Shown here: piece after piece, positions 47,509 through 58,433 of the stretch
Layout: every line of letters begins with the position of its first letter
Position numbering within the stretch: the first letter of the stretch is position 1
NCBI GenBank assembly: GCA_024280885.1
Contig: JAJRPF010000023.1
Coordinates: forward strand, 1-64,000
Length of the DNA: 64,000 nucleotides
Direction of reading: 5' to 3'
Origin: Planctomycetota bacterium
GTDB taxonomy: Bacteria; Planctomycetota; JAJSAM01; JAJVHW01
The notes under the pieces: model-generated
What the model was told of the DNA's origin: nothing
Databases searched by the model: none
The model's input: the letters and a program-made list of their open reading frames with translations, nothing else
Program-made: the position numbers and the translations under genes

Positions 47509-49659
47509 ATGAGATACTGCCCCCTCTTCTTCGCCGCATCGCTCGCGACCGTGTTGACGGTGGGCGTCCCTGCCGTCGGGCGCGCCCAGGATGCGGCGCC
47601 GACCACGAAATCGTCCACGGCGTCGGCGGACGATCCGTTTCTGTGGCTCGAGGAGGTCCAGGGCGAGAAGGCGCTCGCGTGGGTCGAGGCACGCAATGCA
47701 GCGTCGCGCGCCGAGCTGACGAAGCACGAGGAATTCGCGGTGATCGAGGCCGACACGCTGGCGCTACTGGACGCGGACGATCGCATCGTCTTCGGCTCGC
47801 AGCGCGGCGCGTGGATCTACAACTTCTGGCGCGATGCGGCGAACCCGCGCGGGCTCTATCGTCGTACTTCCGTCGCGAAGTACCTGGACCACAAGTCCGA
47901 GTGGGACGTCGTCTTCGATCTCGACGCACTCGCGAAGGAAGAGGGCCGCGCATGGGTCTGGAAGGGCATGTCACTGCGGCGCCCAGAAGTTGAGGGCGGG
48001 CAGTACGAGCGCGGGCTGATGCGACTGTCGGTCGGGGGCAGCGACGCCGTCGTCGTGCGCGAGTTCGACATCCCGACGCGCGCGTTCGTCAAGGGCGGAT
48101 TCGAACTACCGGAAGCGAAGGGCTCGCTCGGCTGGATCGACGCCGACGCGGTCTTCGTCAAGACGGATTTCGGTGCGGGCTCTCTGACCGACTCCGGCTA
48201 TCCGCGCATCGTGAAACGTTGGCGACGTGGAACACCGCTCGCCGCGGCGGAGACGATCTTCGAAGGGAAGCAGGAATCGGTGTCGGCCGGCGCGCGTCGA
48301 GCGCACTACGGCGACGTCCACCTCGACTGGGTCACCCACGGCACGAGTTTCTACACGACCGAGCGCTACCTCCTGGAAGACGACGCGCTGATCCGCCTCG
48401 ACCTCCCCACGTCGGCCCGCATCCACACCTACTTCGACGGCCTGCTCTTCATCGAGTTGAAGCAAGACTTCGACGTCGGCGATGCCCACTTCGTCCGCGG
48501 CTCGGTGGTCACGATCCCACTGACGGACCTCAAGGCCGGGAAACGGACGTTCACAGCCTTCTTCGTCCCGACCGAGACCACAGCACTGCAGAGCATCCAG
48601 CGCACGAAATCGCATCTGCTGGTGAGCGTTCTCGACAACGTTCGCGACCGCCTCTTCCGGTACGCGCACGAAGGCGACGCATGGAAGCGCGATGAGATCA
48701 TATTCGCCGGTCACGGTCGTATCCGCGCCGCAAACGTCGATGCCGATCGCGACACGTTCTTCGTCTCCCACAGCAGTTTCTTGCAGCCGACGACGCTCTA
48801 CCACTTCACGGAGAAGCTGGAACGACGCATCGTCCAGCAGGCCCCGAAGCGCTTCGACGCCACGCCCTACGAGTCGCGGCAGATGTTTGCGACATCGAAG
48901 GACGGGACGCGCGTGCCGTACTTCATCGTCACGCGCAAGGACATCGAGCGCGATGGCGTGAACAAGACGTTGCTCTACGCCTACGGCGGGTTCCGCATCT
49001 CGATGCGACCGCGCTACCTCGGCGCCCTCGGCAAGAACTGGCTGGATCGCGGTGGTGTGTACGTGCTCGCCAACATTCGCGGCGGTGGGGAGTTCGGGCC
49101 GCGCTGGCACGACGCGGCGCTCCGCGAGAAGCGCCACAAGGCGTTCGAGGATTTCGAGGCCGTCGCCGAGGCCCTCATCGCGAAGAAGATCACCTCGCCG
49201 TCGTATCTCGGCATCAAGGGCGGGAGCAACGGCGGTCTCCTGATGGGTGCCGCCGTCACGCGCAGGCCCGCGCTCTACGGCGCGGTCGTCTGCCAGGTCC
49301 CGCTGCTCGACATGCGGCGTTACAGCAAGCTTCTGGCAGGCGCGAGTTGGATAGCGGAGTACGGGAATCCCGACGTCCCGGAGGACTGGGAGTTCATCAA
49401 GACGTACTCGCCGTACCACCACGTCGCTGCCGACGCGAAGTACCCGCGCGTGCTCTTCACGACATCGACGAAGGACGATCGCGTCCACCCGGGACACGCG
49501 CGCAAGATGGTCGCACGCATGCTCGCGTTCGGCCACCCGGTCCTCTACTACGAGAACACCGAAGGCGGGCACGCGGGCGCGGCCAACTCAGCGCAGCGCG
49601 CGTATGTGGATGCGCTGGTCTACACGTACCTCTTGAGCGAGTTGGGCACGGCGCAGTAG
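47509..49659 (+). CDS. Exported prolyl oligopeptidase (S9A-like), 716 aa
   Basis: The signal peptide is residues 1-26 (MRYCPLFFAASLATVLTVGV then AVGRAQ). The mature N-terminus DDPFLWLEEVQGEKALAWVE is diagnostic for prolyl oligopeptidases. The propeller region spans roughly residues 110-450, and the alpha/beta-hydrolase domain follows. The catalytic triad is Ser573 (GGSNGG), Asp656 or Asp657 (STKDDRVHPGH) and His688 (EGGHAG). The family cleaves after proline in short peptides; a secreted form would clear peptides outside the cytoplasm. The distance from the divergent phosphohydrolase gene is 201 bp. Confidence 0.95.
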   Translation: MRYCPLFFAASLATVLTVGVPAVGRAQDAAPTTKSSTASADDPFLWLEEVQGEKALAWVEARNAASRAELTKHEEFAVIEADTLALLDADDRIVFGSQRGAWIYNFWRDAANPRGLYRRTSVAKYLDHKSEWDVVFDLDALAKEEGRAWVWKGMSLRRPEVEGGQYERGLMRLSVGGSDAVVVREFDIPTRAFVKGGFELPEAKGSLGWIDADAVFVKTDFGAGSLTDSGYPRIVKRWRRGTPLAAAETIFEGKQESVSAGARRAHYGDVHLDWVTHGTSFYTTERYLLEDDALIRLDLPTSARIHTYFDGLLFIELKQDFDVGDAHFVRGSVVTIPLTDLKAGKRTFTAFFVPTETTALQSIQRTKSHLLVSVLDNVRDRLFRYAHEGDAWKRDEIIFAGHGRIRAANVDADRDTFFVSHSSFLQPTTLYHFTEKLERRIVQQAPKRFDATPYESRQMFATSKDGTRVPYFIVTRKDIERDGVNKTLLYAYGGFRISMRPRYLGALGKNWLDRGGVYVLANIRGGGEFGPRWHDAALREKRHKAFEDFEAVAEALIAKKITSPSYLGIKGGSNGGLLMGAAVTRRPALYGAVVCQVPLLDMRRYSKLLAGASWIAEYGNPDVPEDWEFIKTYSPYHHVAADAKYPRVLFTTSTKDDRVHPGHARKMVARMLAFGHPVLYYENTEGGHAGAANSAQRAYVDALVYTYLLSELGTAQ

Positions 49660-49734
49660 GCCGTCGCGGCGCGGTAGGCAATGCGGCGGGGAAGACCGCG
49701 CTTGAGTTGGGCGCGGTCCTCGGAGCGGGACCAG

Positions 49735-50673
49735 CTACCCGGGCTGGTAGCCCTCCAGCCAGCGCTCCGCGTCGATGGCGGCCATGCAGCCGGACCCGGC
49801 GGCGGTAATCGCCTGTCGGTACACGTGGTCCTGGCAGTCGCCGCAGGCGAAGACGCCTTCGACGCTGGTCGCCGAGCCCTTGCCCTGCGTCACGATGTAG
49901 CCGTTCTCGTCGAGCTCGATCTGGCCGGCCAGGAACTCCGACGTCGGGGTGTGGCCGATGGCGACGAAGAGCGCGTCGAGGGGCATCGCGCGTTCTTCGC
50001 CCGTCTGCGTGTCCTTGACCTGGACCGACGTGACCTTGCCCTCGTCCTGCCCGTGGACCTGTTCGACGATCGTGTTCCAGACCATCTCGATCTTCGGGTT
50101 GTCGAATGCGCGCTGCTGCATGATCTTGCTGGCACGCAGTTCCTCGCGACGGTGGATGACGTAGACCGTCTTGCCGAAACGGGTCAGGAAGTTGGCCTCC
50201 TCGATCGCCGAGTCGCCGCCCCCCACCATCCCGATCAGCTTGTCGCGGAAGAACGCGCCATCGCACGTGGCACAGGTGGAGACACCGCGGCCCATCAACT
50301 CACTCTCGCCCGGGATACCGAGCAGGCGCGCGGTAGCGCCGGTCGCGATGATGACCGTGTCGGCCTGAAACTCCTCGCCCTCGACCCAGACCTTGAACGG
50401 GCGCTCCGAGAAGTCCACGCGCTCGACGTCCTTGCTCACGATCTCGGTCCCGAACCGGACAGCTTGGGCCTTCATCTCCTCCATCAAGTCCGGCCCCATG
50501 ATCCCGTCGCGGAAGCCGGGGTAGTTCTCGACGTCGGTCGTGAGCATGAGCTGGCCACCGTTCGAGTAGCCCTCGAACTGGAGCGGCTTCAGATTGGCGC
50601 GCGCGGTGTAGATGGCGGCGGTGAGTCCGGCGGGGCCGGAACCGATGATGATGACTTCGCGATGGTTCGACAT
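49735..50673 (-). CDS. trxB: Thioredoxin reductase, 312 aa
   Basis: Reduces thioredoxin with NADPH through FAD and a redox disulfide. FAD-binding GSGPAG is at residues 11-16, the redox-active CATC at 134-137, the NADPH-binding GGGDSAIEEA follows, and the closing FAD block is VEGVFACGDCQDHVYRQAI. The start at 50673 (MSNHREVIIIGSG) has AACGGAGAG upstream; the frame open beyond this is not needed. It stands alone on the minus strand; no thioredoxin gene is adjacent. The long 3' neighbour is the convergent prolyl oligopeptidase. Confidence 0.97.
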   Translation of the reverse strand: MSNHREVIIIGSGPAGLTAAIYTARANLKPLQFEGYSNGGQLMLTTDVENYPGFRDGIMGPDLMEEMKAQAVRFGTEIVSKDVERVDFSERPFKVWVEGEEFQADTVIIATGATARLLGIPGESELMGRGVSTCATCDGAFFRDKLIGMVGGGDSAIEEANFLTRFGKTVYVIHRREELRASKIMQQRAFDNPKIEMVWNTIVEQVHGQDEGKVTSVQVKDTQTGEERAMPLDALFVAIGHTPTSEFLAGQIELDENGYIVTQGKGSATSVEGVFACGDCQDHVYRQAITAAGSGCMAAIDAERWLEGYQPG

Positions 50674-50918
50674 GGCTCTCTCCGTTGGTCGGGTCGCTGG
50701 CTCGGGCCGCTGGATCGGGCCGCGCAGTGTAGTCAGACGCGACGCGGGCGCCGTGAACCGGCCGACCTGCCCGAGAACCAGGTGCCGCGGCTGCCCATTC
50801 CCGCGCGCCTGCGCCGTCGCGAGCCCGAGAAGAGCTTTCTCGCGCCCGCCGTCTCGCGGAGGCTGACTAAGCCACACTCGTGGCACAACTCATGGCACAA
50901 CCGTGTAGAAGGAAGCTG

Positions 50919-53342
50919 ATGCGCACTTTCCGACTCCTATCCCCTGCCGCCCCCAGCCTCGCTCTCGCGTCCCTGGCCGCACTCGCCAGCCTCGGGTTCG
51001 TGGGCCTGATCGCCCTCTCCGAGCCTGACGCCGGAGCGGAGACGTCCGTCGGCCCCGTCGAAGCGGTCTTCGAGGACGCCCGCGGCGCCGACCAATTCCA
51101 ACTCGTGACGACCCAACAGGGCGGCGAAGTCCAGATGACCTTCAACGTGCCCGCGGGAAGCGCGCTCACGCTGACGGCGGGCCCCGACGACAGCGTAGCA
51201 ACGGCGGCTGTCGGCCTCGGGTTCCGACTCCACGATCCGGCCGGCAACGACCTGCTGGTCGCCGGGGGCCCGAACGACAAGTCGAAGCCGGAGAAGGACA
51301 AGATCAAGTGGAAGAACGTCCCCCTCACGGACCCGGGGGTCTACACGCTGAGCGGATTCGCAACGACGGCGGGCGGGATGCAGGCAAGACTCGCCATCGC
51401 CGCCGCGAAGACAAAGTTCGAGGAAGCGTCGACCGAGGACCTACCCCGCAACACACCCGCCTCGGTCGAGTTCCAGGGTCGCGCCGGTGACACGCTCAAG
51501 TTCGACCTCCTTAAGTCCGGCAACAAGTCGAAGTTCAAGGGGGTGGCGGTGCAACTGCTCGAAGCGAGCGGCACGCTACGCACCGATATCCCGCAGGCGG
51601 CGAAGGGCAAGATCGTCCTCGAGTCCGACGGCACGCACAGCCTCATCTTCCTGAATGACGGCACGGCACCGGCCGCGTGGCGCTCGAAGCTCACCGTCAA
51701 GCCACGCTCCGACGGCAAGCGCAACGTGCTCGTCTCCGCCAAGCAGACCGGGACGAAGCCCAAGGTGAAGTCGATCGTCCCCGAGAAGGGCGTACACCTG
51801 GATACCGCGCTGCGGATCACGCTGACGGGCAAGGGGTTCATGCAGGACATGGACGTCCGCCTCGTGCGCAAGAAGCGCGAGGACATCCTCGCGACCGATT
51901 TCGACTTCGTGTCGCCGGAAGAGGTGAGCTTCCTCGTCAACCTCGACACGCAGTTCCGCGACGGGCAGGACTCCATCGGTTCGTGGAAGATGAGCGTCTG
52001 GAACGAACCGCTCTACGCCGACGAGAGCGACCGCACGACGCTGGACAAGACGTCGTCGATCTCCGACGAGAAGAAGACCTTCAAGTCGGTCTCGGCTGGC
52101 TCGATCAAGCTGCCGGACGGTGTCGAGGACAACACCGAGGTCTGGCAACTCCGCTTCAACGACGCGTTCCAGAACGACCTCAACTTCATGGGGCTCGGTT
52201 CGAACGACCCGGCTGTGCAGGACGTCGTCAACGAACTGGTCCAGGCCTACGTTGTCGCCTACGTGCGCGATCTCATGGTCATCAACGAGACGAATGGTGC
52301 GGTGAAGGGCGCAGCCGTGCCGATGTGCTTCATCATCGATCCCGTGACGCGCGTTGCGGGCGAGCCGGGCGTCGACTTCAACCGCATCGAGATCGGTGGC
52401 GCCTTCGACCCGGAGACCGATCCGTCGAGCCCGCTGGAACCGCTCGAGTGGGGTTTCGCGCCCTTCGATGCGGGCAACACACAACGCGACGATCTCTCGC
52501 GGACGGCCGAGGACGGAACGTACCAGGGCTTCGGCGCGCGCACCCGCGTCCTCGATGCGCGCAACGGCAACGATCAGGCGTCGGCGAGTTGGCGGCAGGC
52601 CATGCTCCCCCTCCGCGATCGCCCACTCACATCCCTCGACGGGCGCTTCTTCCTCGGTCGGTTCAACCCGAATCAACGCGACGACATCGCGCGCTACTCC
52701 GCCATCGTGAACCAGGTCGAGCGTGCGGCGCGCGAGATCGCCGCGATCACAGCGCACCACATCGGGCGCGCCATGGGGCTCGTCTCCCCTGGCGACGGCC
52801 CCATGGCGACGCCCTCGTTCTCGGGCCAGATGTGGGTCCTACGGCGATCTCTGTCGTTCGATGATACGTCACTCGCAGCACTGCGTCTCTTGGCCGTGCG
52901 GCACGAACTCCCCGGCAAGTCCAGCAAGCTGAAGATCAACTTCTTCCCGCTGATCGACAGCCAGCTTGAGTTGCTTGAGCCGAGTCTGCTCACAGGTGTC
53001 AGCTACGAGATCAAGTGGGAGTACATCGGTGGGCGCTGCAACGCCGTCCCTGAGGACTACAGCGTCAGCTACGCACGCGGCAGCGCCCCGCCGATCGGGC
53101 TGGACCTCAGCTACGTGGGCCTCTCCGGCGTCGCGCCCGTCTGCTTCGGTGGATCGTGTACGTCGGCCGGAAGCATCTACTGCGGCATCCAAGAATTCGC
53201 GGTGCTCATCGAGGACGTGACGCGCAGCGGCGGAAGTTTCCTCTTCCATCGCATCAAGATTCTGCCAACGATCAGCCTCCTGCCGAGCGCCTTGCAAGCG
53301 CAGGGGCAGGCGTGCCGCGACTCGATCTCGAACGCTCGGTAG
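50919..53342 (+). CDS. Exported protein with IPT-like domain and a broken metzincin-like motif, 807 aa
   Basis: The start at 50919 (MRTFRLLSPAAPSLALASLA) has AAGGAAG nearby and gives a signal peptide. Residues about 40-270 are two pre-peptidase-like sandwich modules, followed by an IPT/TIG-like segment (VKSIVPEKGVHLDTALRITL). Around residues 440-700 the arrangement resembles a secreted metzincin, and the expected zinc motif HExxHxxGL is present as HHIGRAMGL (613-621): the glutamate is replaced by His614 and the second histidine by Arg617. The protein is therefore probably not a zinc protease unless it has another site. The C-terminus has a Cys-rich segment (CFGGSCTSAGSIYCG). Convergent with nothing; the small gene downstream is on the same strand. 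Confidence 0.8.
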   Translation: MRTFRLLSPAAPSLALASLAALASLGFVGLIALSEPDAGAETSVGPVEAVFEDARGADQFQLVTTQQGGEVQMTFNVPAGSALTLTAGPDDSVATAAVGLGFRLHDPAGNDLLVAGGPNDKSKPEKDKIKWKNVPLTDPGVYTLSGFATTAGGMQARLAIAAAKTKFEEASTEDLPRNTPASVEFQGRAGDTLKFDLLKSGNKSKFKGVAVQLLEASGTLRTDIPQAAKGKIVLESDGTHSLIFLNDGTAPAAWRSKLTVKPRSDGKRNVLVSAKQTGTKPKVKSIVPEKGVHLDTALRITLTGKGFMQDMDVRLVRKKREDILATDFDFVSPEEVSFLVNLDTQFRDGQDSIGSWKMSVWNEPLYADESDRTTLDKTSSISDEKKTFKSVSAGSIKLPDGVEDNTEVWQLRFNDAFQNDLNFMGLGSNDPAVQDVVNELVQAYVVAYVRDLMVINETNGAVKGAAVPMCFIIDPVTRVAGEPGVDFNRIEIGGAFDPETDPSSPLEPLEWGFAPFDAGNTQRDDLSRTAEDGTYQGFGARTRVLDARNGNDQASASWRQAMLPLRDRPLTSLDGRFFLGRFNPNQRDDIARYSAIVNQVERAAREIAAITAHHIGRAMGLVSPGDGPMATPSFSGQMWVLRRSLSFDDTSLAALRLLAVRHELPGKSSKLKINFFPLIDSQLELLEPSLLTGVSYEIKWEYIGGRCNAVPEDYSVSYARGSAPPIGLDLSYVGLSGVAPVCFGGSCTSAGSIYCGIQEFAVLIEDVTRSGGSFLFHRIKILPTISLLPSALQAQGQACRDSISNAR

Positions 53343-53459
53343 CGCTGGCGCGATGCTCTGTCCGGGGAAGCGATCGGCGACGCCGCGCGCGCCGTCGCGT
53401 ACGCTGCGTGGCGTCGTCGGCACCCGTCGACGCGATGGCGCCGTAGGAGAGATGCCCCG

Positions 53460-53708
53460 ATGAAGCCCGACTCGTCCAAGGCCAGTCAGATCGCTGGCTA
53501 TTCGTTCCTCGTCGCCTTCGCGAACGACGGCACGCTCGACCAGGCGGAACTTGAGCGCTTCAAGGAACTTGCACTCTCCGACGGCGTCGTCGATGACGAG
53601 GAACGACTCGTGCTCGGCAAAGTGTTCGCGCGAGTCTCCGAAGACAAGGTCAGCACCGAGATCTGGGCGGAGATCCAGGCCTTCCGGACGAAGCACGGCA
53701 TCGCCTGA
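53460..53708 (+). CDS. Small TerB-like protein, 82 aa
   Basis: A short acidic helical protein: GYSFLVAFANDGTLDQAELE, then RFKELALSDGVVDDEERLVL and KVFARVSEDKVSTEIWAEIQ. The order and acidic turns (DGTLDQAE, DGVVDDEE) resemble the TerB or tellurite-resistance fold, in which such turns hold metal; this is a loose resemblance. GGAGAGATGCCCCG precedes the ATG, giving a usable ribosome binding site. It is convergent with pyruvate kinase (gap of 40 bp). Function unknown. Confidence 0.65.
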   Translation: MKPDSSKASQIAGYSFLVAFANDGTLDQAELERFKELALSDGVVDDEERLVLGKVFARVSEDKVSTEIWAEIQAFRTKHGIA

Positions 53709-53748
53709 CGGGCCCGCACGGGCGGACAGCTGCTCCGAGCAAGGTCCG

Positions 53749-55230
53749 TCAGACTTCGACGACCGAGACGCCGCGCTGTGAGCCGTCGCGGTCGGGGCTC
53801 GTATCCCACACCAGCAGGACGGTCTGCCCCTTCGTCGCTAGCTCGAATTTGCTGATCGCCCAACGCGCGAGGGCGGGCGGATCGCGCGTCAGCTTCGCCG
53901 ACACCTTGTGCGGCGTGACGCCCCAGTAGAGCGTCGCGCGGCGGCACACATCGTCCTTGTCGCTGAAGCAGAAGACCGGCGCGGCCGGCCGCTCGGCCGA
54001 CACCGAGCGCGCCGTGTTGCCACTGTTGGTCGGCACCACGACGGCACGCACCGCGAGTCCACGCGAGAGCAGCGACGTCGCCCGCGAGAGCGCCTCGGGC
54101 AACGAGAGTGGCGCACCACCTTCCGCGTCTCCCAAGTCGGCATGGTCGGTCAGCTTGTCGAATTGGCCGTGCTTCCACTGGTGGCCCTCGATCAGGCGGA
54201 CGACGCGGTTCATCGTCTTGACGGCGGCAACGGGATACGCCCCCACCGCGGTCTCGGCCGAGAGCATGACGGCGTCGGCCCCGAGTTGCGCAGCGGTGGC
54301 CACGTCGGTGACTTCGGCGCGCGTCGGACGGGGGTTCTCGACCATCGACTCGAGCATCTGCGTCGCCATGATGACCGGCGTGTTGGCTTCGATCGCGAGG
54401 CGCACGAGCTCGCCCTGGATGAGCGGCACTTCCTCGACAGGCATCTCGACGCCGAGGTCGCCGCGCGCCACCATGATCGCGTCGGAGACATCGAGAATGT
54501 CGCGGATGCACGTGAGCGCCTGCGGCTTCTCGATCTTCGCGACAATGGCCGTGTTTGCCCCCTCCTTCGCGATCAGACGCCTCAGCGACGTCACACACTT
54601 CGCGGAGCGCACGAACGAGAGCGCCAAGTAGTCCACACCGAGGCCGATCGCGAAGCGCGCGTCCTTGCGGTCCTTGGGGGTCAAGGTTGCCACCGACACC
54701 GTCGAGTACGGCAGATTGAGCCCCTTGTGGTCCTTCAGGCGCCCGCCATGGACGACCGTGCACTCGATGTCCCGCCCCCGCACGCGATCGACCTGCAACA
54801 TCAGGTTGCCGTCGTCAAGCAGGATGAGGTCCGCCTTCTTCACGTCCTCGTGAATGCGCCGGTACTGCGACGGGATCAGCCCCGGAGCACCCTTCACTGC
54901 GCGCGACGTAACGATCACGGTCTCGCCCTGGACGAGGTCGATACCGCCGCCCTCAAACTTACCGACGCGGATCTTGGGACCGCAGAGATCCGCCATCACA
55001 CCGATGTAGCGATCGGCCTTCCGCGCCGCGATACGAATGCGCTTCATCGCCTCACGATGACCGGCGTGGTCGCCGTGCGAGAAGTTCAGCCGGAAGATGT
55101 CGACCCCGGCACTCACCAGTTGGTGGAGGGTCTTGCGCTCCCAGGACGCCGGTCCGAGGGTGGCGATGATCTTGGTGCGCCGCTGCTTCAACGTAACGCG
55201 TGCGATGTCGAGGCCGCTGATTCGTGACAT
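53749..55230 (-). CDS. pyk: Pyruvate kinase, 493 aa
   Basis: Makes pyruvate and ATP from phosphoenolpyruvate and ADP, the last step of glycolysis. Visible family blocks are TKIIATLGPAS, FRLNFSHGDH, the metal/phosphate region VMADLCGPKIRVG, LSFVRSAKCV, the catalytic lysine block AKIEKPQAL, IMVARGDLGVEMP, ATQMLESM and PTRAEVTDVA. The C-terminal regulatory domain is complete (PTNSGNTARSVS to QTVLLVWDTSP). The start at 55230 (MSRISGLDIARVTLKQ) was chosen; an upstream start would add 13 residues of low likelihood. The FAD/NAD(P) oxidoreductase lies upstream on the same strand, separated by a hairpin terminator. Confidence 0.97.
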   Translation of the reverse strand: MSRISGLDIARVTLKQRRTKIIATLGPASWERKTLHQLVSAGVDIFRLNFSHGDHAGHREAMKRIRIAARKADRYIGVMADLCGPKIRVGKFEGGGIDLVQGETVIVTSRAVKGAPGLIPSQYRRIHEDVKKADLILLDDGNLMLQVDRVRGRDIECTVVHGGRLKDHKGLNLPYSTVSVATLTPKDRKDARFAIGLGVDYLALSFVRSAKCVTSLRRLIAKEGANTAIVAKIEKPQALTCIRDILDVSDAIMVARGDLGVEMPVEEVPLIQGELVRLAIEANTPVIMATQMLESMVENPRPTRAEVTDVATAAQLGADAVMLSAETAVGAYPVAAVKTMNRVVRLIEGHQWKHGQFDKLTDHADLGDAEGGAPLSLPEALSRATSLLSRGLAVRAVVVPTNSGNTARSVSAERPAAPVFCFSDKDDVCRRATLYWGVTPHKVSAKLTRDPPALARWAISKFELATKGQTVLLVWDTSPDRDGSQRGVSVVEV

Positions 55231-55308
55231 GACGCGTGTATACCTCGTCGGGCTCTTCCGGGGTTGCACCGTCTCGGCGTCTCGCGGTCTCGTGACGCCG
55301 GAATCGAG

Positions 55309-55338
55309 AAGGGCGCCGACCTTGCGATCGGCGCCCTT
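55309..55338 (-). terminator. Hairpin terminator after the FAD oxidoreductase gene
   Basis: An 11-bp perfect stem (AAGGGCGCCGA, 55309-55319, pairing with 55328-55338) with an 8-base loop. A second small hairpin (GTCGCCG around three bases, 55343-55359) lies directly after the oxidoreductase stop codon. The stem is followed on the minus strand by a mixed T-containing tract (TTCTCGATT), so termination is likely but may be incomplete. Confidence 0.65.
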
Positions 55339-55359
55339 CGACGTCGCCGGTTCGGCGAC

Positions 55360-56730
55360 CTACACGCGATCCGGCGGCGTGTTGGCAGCGATCCACGCGT
55401 CGAGGTCGCCCTCGTATCCGACGGCAGCGTGCCGCGCGGCGGCCTTGCCGAAGAGCGCACGCAACTGCTCGGAGCCGAGCTTCTCCTTGGAGTCGATCAC
55501 GTCCATGACCGCCTCAGCGGCGTCGGCGCCAGCGCCCTCGGCAGCCTTCATCACGCCATCCGCTTCATCGAGCGGCTCCTCGTGGATACCGAGGTACTTT
55601 TCCATCACGACGTTGCTGACGCGCTTGCTGTGGCGGCGGCTGATCGCGATGTTGCCCTGGCCGGTCACCACGTTGCCGACGCCGAAGATCTCCGGCATCG
55701 CGTTCATGCGGCCGAGATCCCAGTCGTCGAACGCGTAGAAATCGCCCTTCGTCGGGAGCCCCTCGATCGGACGCGGAACCGACCCGATCGACGCGTAGAT
55801 CTGCGTGGTCGGCATGACGCGCTCGGTGCCTTCGACTTCGAGGACGCGCCCGTTCTCGATGCGGGTGGTGATCACCTTCAGACCAGCGACCTTGCCGTCG
55901 TCGTCGAAGATGACCTCTTGCGGCAGTGTGTTCTGGCTGAACTGGTTCATGAACTTCGTCTGCACGATGCCCATGAGCTTCTCGCGCACGTTCATCGTCT
56001 TCTCTTTCGCCGCGTCGTCGGCACCCGGCTTGAACGCCGCGACCGGCATCTCGCGTGCCGACCGGCGATAGACGAGCGTGCAGCCCTTCACGCCGAGGTC
56101 GTCGAGCGTGAGCTCGTGCTCAGCGAGGATCTTGGCGAGCCCCTTGTGCTCCATGTGCGGGACGTCCGCCTCGATGCCGCGCTCACGCAACTTCGCAGCC
56201 ACGGTCTCGAGCATGATTGCCTTCACCACGTCGATCGAGGCCAACCCGCCGCCGACCACCAGGGCGCCGTCGTGGATGTCGTAGCGCTCACCGGCATACG
56301 ACTCCTCTTCGTGGTGGTTGAACCAGTAGATGAACGGGTTCTGATAGATGAGTCCGTTGCCCTCGGCCTCGGTGGCCCCGACTGCACGCAGCTTGCGGTC
56401 ATTCCACGCACCGTTCGCCAGCACGATCGCGCTGAAACCCCACTCGCGCAGGTCCGCGAAACTGACGTCCTTACCGATCGTCGTGCTGGGGACGTAGACC
56501 ACGCCTTCGGTCTTCAGCTTGTTCGCGATGCGCACGTACTCCTGGGAGCGCTGTCGCGCATGCCAGCGAGGCAGACCGTCTTCGATCTTCCCGAACGGGC
56601 GCGCGTTCTGCTCGAAGACGACCGTCATGATGCCTGCCTTGGCGAAGATTTCTGCGGCCTCGGCGCCCGAGCAGGCGCCTCCGATGACAGCCACCGCGTG
56701 GCGTGGGGTGTCGAGGTAGCTCTGGTCCAT
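55360..56730 (-). CDS. FAD-dependent NAD(P) oxidoreductase, glutamate-synthase-beta-like, 456 aa
   Basis: A two-Rossmann flavoprotein. The FAD site is VAVIGGACSGAEAAEIFAKA, in which the usual GxGPAG is altered to GGACSG. The NAD(P) site is ALVVGGGLASIDVVKA. The middle has YVPSTTIGKDVSF and LANGAWNDRKLRAVG, and the closing FAD block is EIFGVGNVVTGQGNIAISRR. The order is that of glutamate synthase small-subunit-like or ferredoxin-NADP reductase-like enzymes, but no iron-sulfur ligands were seen and no partner subunit is adjacent. AGGAGACGCGGTCG precedes the ATG. It probably moves electrons from NAD(P)H to an unknown acceptor. Confidence 0.85.
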   Translation of the reverse strand: MDQSYLDTPRHAVAVIGGACSGAEAAEIFAKAGIMTVVFEQNARPFGKIEDGLPRWHARQRSQEYVRIANKLKTEGVVYVPSTTIGKDVSFADLREWGFSAIVLANGAWNDRKLRAVGATEAEGNGLIYQNPFIYWFNHHEEESYAGERYDIHDGALVVGGGLASIDVVKAIMLETVAAKLRERGIEADVPHMEHKGLAKILAEHELTLDDLGVKGCTLVYRRSAREMPVAAFKPGADDAAKEKTMNVREKLMGIVQTKFMNQFSQNTLPQEVIFDDDGKVAGLKVITTRIENGRVLEVEGTERVMPTTQIYASIGSVPRPIEGLPTKGDFYAFDDWDLGRMNAMPEIFGVGNVVTGQGNIAISRRHSKRVSNVVMEKYLGIHEEPLDEADGVMKAAEGAGADAAEAVMDVIDSKEKLGSEQLRALFGKAAARHAAVGYEGDLDAWIAANTPPDRV

Positions 56731-56986
56731 CGACCGCGTCTCCTGTGCTCTGGCCCGGCACGTGGCCGGAACGGGGGTATTTCGCGAGTTCTGGCCGCAA
56801 ATCGGGCCGGGAAGCCGCGCAAGCTACCAGTCGGGGCAGCCACCGACGAGATCCGCGGAAGCTGTGCAACGAAGCCCGCAGCGGTCCTGTGACCTTCGTC
56901 GCGTCGCGTTTTGCGACACGTGTCCATCAAATCGACGACCTGTCCATCAAGTCCATGCCGGACACCTCCCGATGGGGAAGAGCCTC

Positions 56987-58372
<1,386 letters not shown>

Positions 58373-58380
58373 GTCGCGCG

Positions 58381-58414
58381 GACGCACGCAGAGCGAACGC
58401 TGACTCCGTGCGTC
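58381..58414. terminator. Possible bidirectional terminator
   Basis: An 8-bp inverted repeat (GACGCACG at 58381-58388 with CGTGCGTC at 58407-58414, 18-base loop) lies in the 61 bp between the convergent response-regulator and VapC genes. Short, and without a T-tract, so low confidence. Confidence 0.35.
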
Positions 58415-58433
58415 GTGGCGATTCTGCGTCGGT

